This document shows, piece after piece, positions 1 through 9,800 of a DNA stretch of 64,000 bases. The DNA comes from Notospermus geniculatus. Lineage: Eukaryota; Nemertea; Pilidiophora; Heteronemertea; Lineidae. Each line of letters opens with the position of its first letter. Position 1 is the first letter of the stretch. Made by a program: the position numbers and the translations under genes. The stretch is taken from positions 471,162-535,161 of the forward strand of contig NMRB01000138.1 in NCBI GenBank assembly GCA_002633025.1. The letters are read 5' to 3'. The notes under the pieces were generated by a model that searched no databases, had not been told where the DNA came from, and saw only the letters and a program-made list of their open reading frames with translations.

Positions 1-489
1 CGCTGTGATAGAAATAGCGTCAACTAGTTGCCACTGATAACTTATGTCGCCACCGACTAGAAAAATACCGATCGGTCGCAACTACCTGGAACTAGTTTAT
101 CGCCGTCTTTTGAGTGCTTATGTCGACGCAGATTTCTTTTGATTTTAAGTAAGTTGAACATGTGCGACTTTCAGGATCTGGATATTTTTAGTTTGCAACT
201 AGTTGGCAACCAGTTACTCGCTGACGCCCGAGAGCTTATGTCACCTTGTAGTTGTGACTAATTAGTTCCAACTACGCGCCGATTATCAGTTGCCGACTAG
301 TTCTGACTGTACGTAAGGGCGACATAAACGAGGCTTTACGGAGTGCATAAACTGTCCATTTGCGGTCAACCTATTGTTCGCTATCATCATAACAAAGGAT
401 TTGCGTACCTTAAAGTTACGAGGGCTTTGTGAGTAAGGTCTCAGGTTCATGTCGTCTGCTGACAATTATGCTTCCAGTACATCATAAGA
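1..489. other. 3' flank of the carboxylesterase gene, no gene seen
   Basis: No exon or RNA gene is recognisable. The stretch repeats short variants of AACTAGTT/GACTAG at irregular spacing, which suggests decayed repeat sequence. It lies just downstream of the minus-strand carboxylesterase stop codon and so probably contains its 3' UTR, but I see no AATAAA signal on the minus strand here. Confidence 0.4.
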
Positions 490-844
490 CTAGGATACTT
501 TCCCATTTAATGTGCGCATTTTTGCTATAACTATAACGCATATTAATACACAGATACTGAGTCCTGTTCCTAAAATTGACCACAGGATTTTAGTGTAAAA
601 CGTTGGAATGCAGCCCTCGTCAGTGACTATGACAGTTGGTCCAGATGTCCAGGTCTGTTGGGGCATGTAATCAGTGTTATTGGACCCTCCCTTGCACAAA
701 TTTGGGAAGATTGTGTTCCAGAAGCTCGCTTCTCTCGCACGGAGGTTTTTCGCCATTACTTGCCCGTTGCGACTGATGTGCAAGTAGTCAGTAGTCTCTG
801 GATGGAACTGTGTCCATTTTCTTATGGCACTGATGGAGGGATTC
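490..844 (-). CDS. Carboxylesterase exon 10 (C-terminus, TM anchor)
   Basis: Acceptor CGTTTTTAG, stop at 490-492. It starts with RNPS (the family's GNP motif region), continues with [13 protein letters not shown] and [14 protein letters not shown] as in other carboxylesterases, and then adds a linker and one hydrophobic span ([20 protein letters not shown]) with a short basic tail. The enzyme is therefore predicted to be a type I membrane protein, unlike the soluble HIEL-retained liver forms. Confidence 0.88.
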
Positions 845-3800
845 CTAAAAACGATGATATTAAAATTTAAGTAACATTCTTTTTAAAAAATCACTGATAG
901 CGTACAGCGGTCTACATTAGAAAATGTTACATGGCCACGTGATGCGAATCGGCCAATCAAATTCACTGATTCAACCGTGAGGTGTACAAGACTGGTGCGC
1001 TGCCCTTGTAACGCTCCGCAAATTCGTATAGCGGAGCATTTCGAGACGGGACCAGTCTACTTGAGGTACGATAAATTGAAATGCAAGATCAATATGACGT
1101 CACGATTGACGGCGTTTATGCTCATCTTTAAGTGTACATGTACGTGTACAATAGTTGGACGTTCTCACCTCGTTTTCGCAAAGTTAGCCCACATCCACAT
1201 GATATCACGGCTTATGAACCTATCCTGCTGGGTATAGCTACCATCGTGCCAAACGCTTGCCATCCGAGCCCCAGAGAACGGCACGCCAAATACAAAAGGA
1301 AGTTCTGATTCGTGGTAGGCGTGGTCACCTAACCAACGATACTTCCTCAACCCCGGCAGGTTGACGGGAATGGAATGGTCAAAGAGATAAAAGAATGTTT
1401 TTGTCCCGCTTTTCTGGAAAAGTTCTGCGAGGCGAATGCTTGGGGAGACGATGTACCGATCGGCGTTTATCTGCAAAGAATGGTGTGATATGCGGACAGG
1501 CCGGTAAACAAAGGCTTCACAAAGAGTTCGCGATGGTGAAGCCATTGCTAACCAGTAGGGCCGTTTAGACGACAAGCCAAAACACCAGATTCAATCCGAT
1601 TGGATCCGATCGACCCGCATCGGGTCTCATTTGCGTTTAGACGAGATTTGAATGTGGTCGTATGTGTTCCAATGCGGTCCAATGTGGATTCGGGACTTTA
1701 ATCCACATTGGACCGCATTGGGTGGCGTTTACAAGACTTTTGAACCGCAATCGGATTCGATCGGATCGCATGTGGATTTTGCCTGTCGTCTAAACGGCCC
1801 TAGTGTGTCCGAATATGTGAAGGTCGATGTAATCGCAACCACAAGGATTACGATAAAATATGGCTAAGAAAGCATGATTATTCGAATAACATTACAAGAG
1901 GAAACCATTACTAAATTATTCTAGTTTGATACTAAAGGTGATGCCAGTAGCCCGTAGCAGTAGCAACTACAAAAAGCGAACCTGTAATAACTTTTCCCCT
2001 CCAGCGGCTAAGTCTGTCACATTTTCCCAGTTGGTATAAAGATGAGCCACAATGTCAAGGCACTTTTTCGGCAGGTCCTGTAATTCCTTCTTTATCACGT
2101 CTACCACAGAACCTAGAATTTTAAAAAAACTGTGCTAACAGCGGTGTTCCCGCTAAATTTCAGCATCGTTGCGGAAATCATCGGCAACCATTACACTGAA
2201 TTAAAATCAAACGCGCAGAAATTCCATGTGCATTCGTACAATGTAAATGTGTTGACTATGAACATACCCTTAGTGTATAAAGGGTACGCTGTACCTTGCA
2301 TCACAAACTAGAAATCAGACGAAGTAGATATTCCAAACTCGCCATCTGGTGGCCATTCTTGCCATCAGAATCGCAAAAGATAGACAGAGACAAAACGTAA
2401 CAATACTCTCGGCCAAAAAGAGCCACTTGGGCAGGCGGGCTAAAAACTGAGAGCAAATTGCCCCTTCTAGATAAAAGGGGGGTTTCGCAAGCACCCGGTT
2501 AGGCCATACGACGACGTTTACCTATTGTTTGGGTATACCCACACAATAGATAAACGTCGTCGTAGGGCCTAACCGGGCGCTTGCGAAACCTCCCTAATAT
2601 GCCCGGCCGGCGACTGTTATGTTATCCTTAGGTCAGGTCCCACTTTACCTTGACCTTTGAGCAAAGCTTTTGGATCACGAAGGAAAAATCGAGCCCATTC
2701 AGATGACGTCACGCCAATGATAACAGACACATTTTGGTGGATGCCACCACTTTTCAGGAGCACCTCGAGCTTGTCTGGGAGAACGTGTCCATCAGGATAC
2801 ACCGCGTAGTGGTCCTGAAAAAAATTGTTGAATGACATCCAGTGGTATTCCCGTGAAATGACCTATTAAACTACCCCAGCCGATGAGGACGTCTTTCTGG
2901 CCTCGTGGTTGGCACAAGTATAGGGAGGCCAAGCGGACTCATCGTTCATTTTGTGATAGAAGCACCAAATTCGGCACGGATGTACATGTATATTTCGCCA
3001 TGTCTTTTTAAGAACGACAGCCCCGACGAAATCACCGCCATCTTGGATTCCAATATGGCCGCCACTGGTTGGTCATCATCAAGCTAGACTGGTACCCGGT
3101 CTTCTGGGCAGCTTGCATTCGAAGACCGGTGAAAGCAATGATCTAAGCCGGATCAAAATACATGTACTTACTAGCATATCAGTCAGTAAATGGTTACCGT
3201 GAACGCGCCGAAGGCATTCCACCGTCATCAGGTCACTGTCTCTAGTGCATCTCAAACGTGTTGCAAGGCGTCGGAAAGAAGATATGGTTTCTTCTTTAGA
3301 TGTCTGCGAAAGTTCAGACAGACCAGAGCCACTTTGGATGATAGCCCCGTGGAATAAACCTACCATTGGAAATAAATGTTAAAGTCACCGTAACAACAGA
3401 TTATAGATTTAGATGAAAATGAATACTATTTCTGACGGATGACTGGCTGAAGGGTTTCAAATATCGTCCTGCTAACGGTTACCAGGAACGTTGAAGCTAT
3501 TCAAACTGCGAGTGACGTCGCCACTTGGTGGCGCCACTGTGAAGAAAAGGAATCACTTAGTCATCAATGTGTCCACACAGGCTGCGCGAGACTGATTATG
3601 CACACAGACCTGTGTAGCCGTGGAACGCATCACATCAGCCAGATTTGGCCGAGATGTACGTCCGCGACCTCATCACAGCGTAGGAAACTTGGCCGAAAAA
3701 TAAATCCAAGTTATTGGCTTGTTTAATACAAAAATATTTAGAGATTTTTTGTGAATAATTGTATAGCGAGTAACAAATCTCATAATAAGCGAGGTTTATA

Positions 3801-6800
3801 GGTATTTTGATCCTAGAAACTATATGTACAGGGATCGAGGGATCACATGATCAGCCAAGGAAGTAGTTCGCTGGCAATCACCCGACGCCATCTTGATTAC
3901 CCACAATCCTGTGAGCACTGCGTAACAGATTGGTGCGAGGTATGAGAGCCTTCTGTTGTAACAATGCTTAGTCATAGAATTCGCTGGGCGCCATCTGGAA
4001 TGTGGCGATCTCCTCGAAGCAGTCCTGGGCCGATGGGCGTGGTGAGAGCAAGCTGCGGCTAACGAGTAAAAAATAAGCAAAGGTGTAAGACAAAATAACA
4101 AGCAAATTTTCACTTTACCTTTGGAATATGGAGATACTAAGTGTACATTCACATCCCAACCCCCAGCACTGTTACCGAATATAGTGACCCTGTCCGGGTC
4201 GCCCCCAAATGCTCGTATGTTAGCTTTTATCCATTTGAGAGCCAATACTTGGTCCTTGAAACCGGCTGACCCTGGGATGACGTCGTCTCCTGTTGTTAGA
4301 AAACCTGAAGTTGTGAAGTTGGGATACTAGTAATTGACGTCAAATTAATAAATTTCCAATAAGCATCGTACTCTCTTTTCCTCATTAGGAGTTCAGTCCG
4401 AGTGAGCCATACTGCCAGGTTGAGGCACGGTTGATCAGGTCTCATGGATCATTGCGGCGATGGCCCATTGGCCATCAAAGCGCCAATGGCCCTCAACCAA
4501 GTCAGCCAAGTTAGGAAAGTCCTGCCTTCAAGGAAAGAGCAAGCAACTGAAGTGGAATTACACAAATGCCAATGTTGCCATCTATCAGACTTACGAGTAA
4601 CTAAAACCTCATGTAGGCTACTTGATCAAAGATCACTTCAAAATCACCGAAAACTTTGAAATAATGAAAATTCCTTCCTTCCCCTCTCGATATGAGCAAG
4701 ATGCACGTAACTGGAAAATTTGAAGTCGATCTGTTTAGCTGTTTGGTCAGATTCGTGAACAGAATGAAAATTACTCGAAGAATGAAAGATAGAACTCCTC
4801 CGAAATCATGTCCACCACACTGTAAAGGGCTCCGCACACTGGCGACTAAAATAGGGGCGACTACCGATGCGACTACTACGTCGCCTGCAATAATTACCTT
4901 CGAGGCCAATCAGTGATGTTATCCACGACATCACTCATCTTCCAAAGAAGCATTTGTCGCAAACGAGTCAACAAATCTAAAAAAACTAAAAATATGTTCA
5001 GTTGCCTCTGTGGTCGCAAGGGTGGTCGCCTAGAAAATCGCTCGAAAAATCGCCAGTCTGCGGAGCCCTTTAGGTACACCGCATTCGTTTACTTCCACGA
5101 GCTAGCTCGGAACAGGCTCTACAGCGTTCGTTTACACCGGAACTGCGTCATCGGGGCTTGCTCGGACCAGGCGCGACTAGCCCTACCCGCCGAGGTGGGC
5201 TTCTCGTGGATCCTTCCCAGGATGCAAAGCAGGATGTCACTTCCGATCATGGGATGCACACTGCCCTCGCATACATCAGTGTACGTCGGGCGTGCAAAAG
5301 TAATCGAACGCTGTCGTGTTAGACACGAGTAAAGTGTCATGGCGGATATTCAGCCAATCACAGCACATTTTTCTCGTGTCTAACACGACAGCGTTCGATT
5401 ACTGGCTGTTGTGCGCACGCTCAGCTTGTTCCTTCCGGGGCTTGCCCGAGGAAGGCCCGAGGAAGTAATCTAATGCGGTCAAACATCTGATGCGAAGAGA
5501 GGATTAGCCTGGTTCCCGTCGCCCTCCGCGGCGAGATCTCGCGATATTTCACTGGATAAGTCTTCTCCGCTACGGCACCAGACGAAGAATCCCACCCTTT
5601 GAGATGCGCAGGTGCGCGATGACTGGGAACGAGGCTGAGAGATAGGATAACTTACCAAGTTGTCCTAACCGGAAGTTCGGCACAACCACCACCACTCCCA
5701 ACATGGCGAGGACATGGCCATCGAAATGGTTCCCTGAGCCAACCTTGTTTGATCCACCGTGGAAGTAGACCATGGTGGGGTGGGATATTTTTCCCTGACT
5801 CTGTAGAGTATTTCAACATAAATTGATATTAGAGTGGGTACAGTAAGGTTAATCGGTATGTTGTAACATCAGATTTGGATTCGGCCTTCTCGTGGCATCC
5901 CTGCCAGCAGACATCTCCCTAGATCTACATCACTTCCGGTCACACAGGATTCCCGCCAAAATCCCTGGATGGATTCGCGCGTTTTTATCTAGGTCTGCAC
6001 GTTGATTTCGATACGTGCAATAAAAACATTATGCGGGGATTTTTTTTGTCAGGGGGTTATCAAAATAATCCTACATGTATTATGTATAGAAAATAATCAG
6101 TAGAATGCCCAATCTATTCTGACTTCAATAAGAGGGAACGACGGATATTCAGGCTCAGGCCACAAATTCCCTGCAGCTAGTAGAACATGCCCGTGGACAG
6201 CACGACTTCAGTCCAGATGCAGAAGTCACGATTTGTAGTCTGGACCAATCACATCAGGGCCGCAGCAAAAGGGGGCAGGGGCAAATCCCACATAGCTGTG
6301 CGATATTTAAGCGTGCCGCACACGAGTGCAATTTTGTCTCCAAGTATGGAGATTTTTGCCTCCTGCGTGCAAATGTCATCGTGTGCGGTGGCCGGAGGCA
6401 AATGCGGAGACGGATTTTTTGCCTCCAACGCAGACCAAACATGTTTGAATGACGTCACGCCGCATCTACAGGATGCAAATTTGCAATCAGGCGCGGCGGC
6501 TGATGCACCGTGTGCGTTGACAGGATGCTGAGACAAAAAACTCATGGAGGCAACGTCGGAGACAAAATTGCACTCGTGTGCGGCTGACTTTATAGGCCTG
6601 CTTTACGATCTTTTCTTTTCAGAAGATTATTACAGCAGAAATGGCTGTGCCTGTTTTTCCAGCATTGGCTATGGGGGGGAGGCTTTCTGTATTTTGCGGA
6701 ACGGAACAAAGATCAACAATGACCTGGGACGAGGTTGTTCCGTTCCGTACTTCGTCCCAGGTCATTGTTGGTCTTTGTTCCGTTCCGTTTCGTTCCGTTC

Positions 6801-9800
6801 CGTTCCGCAAAATACAAATAGCCGCTATGGGGAATATCATTAACATTTACAGGTCCCTACCCGGTATGGAGCGTAGATATTTAAAAAGAGACAATCTTCG
6901 CTCATCCTAAACTTTGGCATTCCAATTACGTCAGTGAACCACGCATGGGACGTCGATTGAAGGCACATTGGTGGCATGTCGACTGCACTTCGGCTCCCAA
7001 TCCATGGATCCATCGCCTCGGGGTCCTGAAATCAATCACAGTTCTGAAGATATTAGGAAGGTTTAGAAATCAAACGACAAACGTAAACTTTACGACAACG
7101 TAATTTTTCATACTACACATTAAGCAGATTTTATATTGCATTTTCGGTACAAAAATAACGTTGTCGTTAACGTTTACGTTTATCGTTTGATTTCTAAACC
7201 CCCTTATTTACTACCAGCACACAACCACGCAACATTAACAAAGAAAACTCTAATAATGACGCATATAAGTGTGTTTAATGACAAGACCTTAAAAAAAATT
7301 GCCGTACAATTTTTGACATTCAGAAATTAGTTTACCTTTACAACTCTGGTGAAATTTTTGCACAAAAAAGGCTTTGGGCAGTCCAGCACCTACCGGTAAA
7401 TGCGTTGAAGTACCATAAACTTAGTTTTCGTTCTATCTCATTCAGAAAGCTTGTTTTATTGCTTTCAGACAATTTGAGATCTCAGCGTTGATATTATGAT
7501 TTAAGGGAGTGACTATTCGGCGAGCCCGGCTCTCTGTACAGTCACTTGTTTCAGCTCGAACAGCGTGCCGAATTAATTAGTTATGCACCGCAGCGACCAA
7601 TGAAATTCGAGATTACAAAACGCACTCAGAACAGGCAAATGGCAGATTCGATGATCCCGTTCACCTCGATCATATCGGTGAAAAAAGATCTGGGACCTCC
7701 GGCTTACGGCATTTTTGGGCCAAGTTTTGTTGAGTTTAAAAGAAAAATGGCTTTAAGCGATGGAAAGAGGTTTTTTAATGCATTCGGTTTGGTAAAATGT
7801 CCCAAATTTATTGACTTCATTCTCAAGAGTGTAAGCTCTCGGCAAACATGATAAAAATAAAATGTCACCCTCACTGATTCAGGTCATTTGTACGAATAAT
7901 TGGGTTGGTCTCCAAGGCCGATTGATTTCGGTTTGTCTAACACCACCCTGGTGACCAAACATTCCCAAAATACTTCGGATCTGCCCTCTGGGTCTCTGGG
8001 GGAAAGCGTGCAGGCACAACCGTCTTGACACGCTGCATCAAAACGCTGTAGAGGTCATCCACCAGCTTCGGATTCTGCCCACTGATGTCATGATGTTCTG
8101 TCGGGTCAGCTATGAGGTTGTACAGGCGAACCGTGACGTTGAAGCCAAAGAGAGGACGTTTTAGAACTGTTGCCTTCGTCAAGTCAATTGAAGCACGTTC
8201 CTCCATTTCTTTTGCTTGAATGTCGCCCTCTGGTGGCGGGAACCAGCCACCCTGATTCAAGAACATCGGACTCAGCGGATCCCCCAAGATTAGCTTGTAA
8301 CCATTTTGTTTGATAGCCGCTTTTACATCAATCTGATCGACGTTGTATATGACGTCCGTCCTTTTTGACGGTCCGTTCTCGATAAGGCTCTTGTAATGGC
8401 TAACACCGTCCATATTGGAGAACAGCCTTCCACCACCAGCTTCAATGAAAGTCGGTACCCAGTCCACAGCATGCATCAGGCCCTCGTAGTTGACGTTACG
8501 TTGCTTCAGCATTGGCCCATGCACAAAGGCAACACCTCGCGTTCCCCCTTCGTACAGGTTATGTTTGGACCCTCGGAGAGGCCAGTTGTTCCCACCAGAA
8601 TTCACCGAGCCGCCGTTGTCAGTAGTGAAAACCAAAAGGGCGTTGTTCATCATGCCCTTATCCGTTAAGGCCTTCACAACTTGACCAACTGCTTCGTCCA
8701 ATGCAGTGACCATGGCAAGGAACGTCCGGCGATGCCAGTCCGTCACATTCGGGTACAGCTTGAAAAATCGTTCAGGAACCTGGAGGGGTCCATGGACACT
8801 TTGGAACGGTAGGTACAGAAAGAAAGGTTTGGCTGTGTTGTGTCTTGCAATAAGCTGTCGAGCACGATTAACAAAGGAAAAGCTTGAATACACACCATTT
8901 TGGTCATAAACAGGCCTCGTCCCGTTCCTATAGTCCAGTCCTTTGGTAGGATTGTTAAGAGCAAAATCGGAACGGTGGTGGGTATAATAATCATTTTCAG
9001 CCCCGTAGTAGCCATAGAATGTGTCAAACCCCCGGTAAGTTGGGGTGTACTTCCAGTTGCAGAATCCTAAATGCCACTTCCCTACAATATGAACAGCATA
9101 ACCGAGTGTCTTCAGCATCTCGGGGAGGATGCGTAGCTGCAGAGGGAGTCCAGTCGGTTGCATTGGTTCCAGGACAAAGTGCTGCATCCCAGTGTGATAC
9201 GGGTAATATCCCGTCATGAAGGCCGACCTGGACGGAGAGCAAACCTGTTGGACGTAGTAATTATTCAGTCGAATTCCCTCCGAAGATAGTTTCTCCAGAT
9301 TTGGGCTGATGACTTTCTTGTTGTGCCAACTGACGTCGTTCCAACCCAAGTCGTCTGCGACGATGAAGATGATGTTCGGCTGTGCAGTTGAAACGTAGGT
9401 TGCGAAAGTGCCGGAAAACAGGATTACCTGGAGTGCCAGAAAGATCTGCATTTTCCTCCCGGGTTGAGGTTATCTCGCTATCGACACCCGAAAACTAAGA
9501 AGAACGCAGAAATATGGCTGCCGACACAGTGCACTCTCAAGTTTGTAGGGCCTACACATACTTCACTTGACCATTGTTCAGGGACACTAGGCCTACCGGT
9601 GCTTCATTATTCCAAAATTGGCACACAGGCCTAGATTCCGGACACAGTACACTTTGTCTTTATTTTTAGCGGTATGAAAGGCTACAGGCCTGGTAAAAAA
9701 TGGGTCAAGTTCCTTCACGTACAAACCGCGCGGCCTGAGAGAGTATGTCTTGACGTTGTCTGACGACATCTGCTGGTTGTTCCACGAATTTAGTGAGATT

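Noticed and set aside
6249-6545. Short ORFs between carboxylesterase exons 3 and 4
   Set aside because: They fall inside the 270-bp MITE with 27-bp TIRs.
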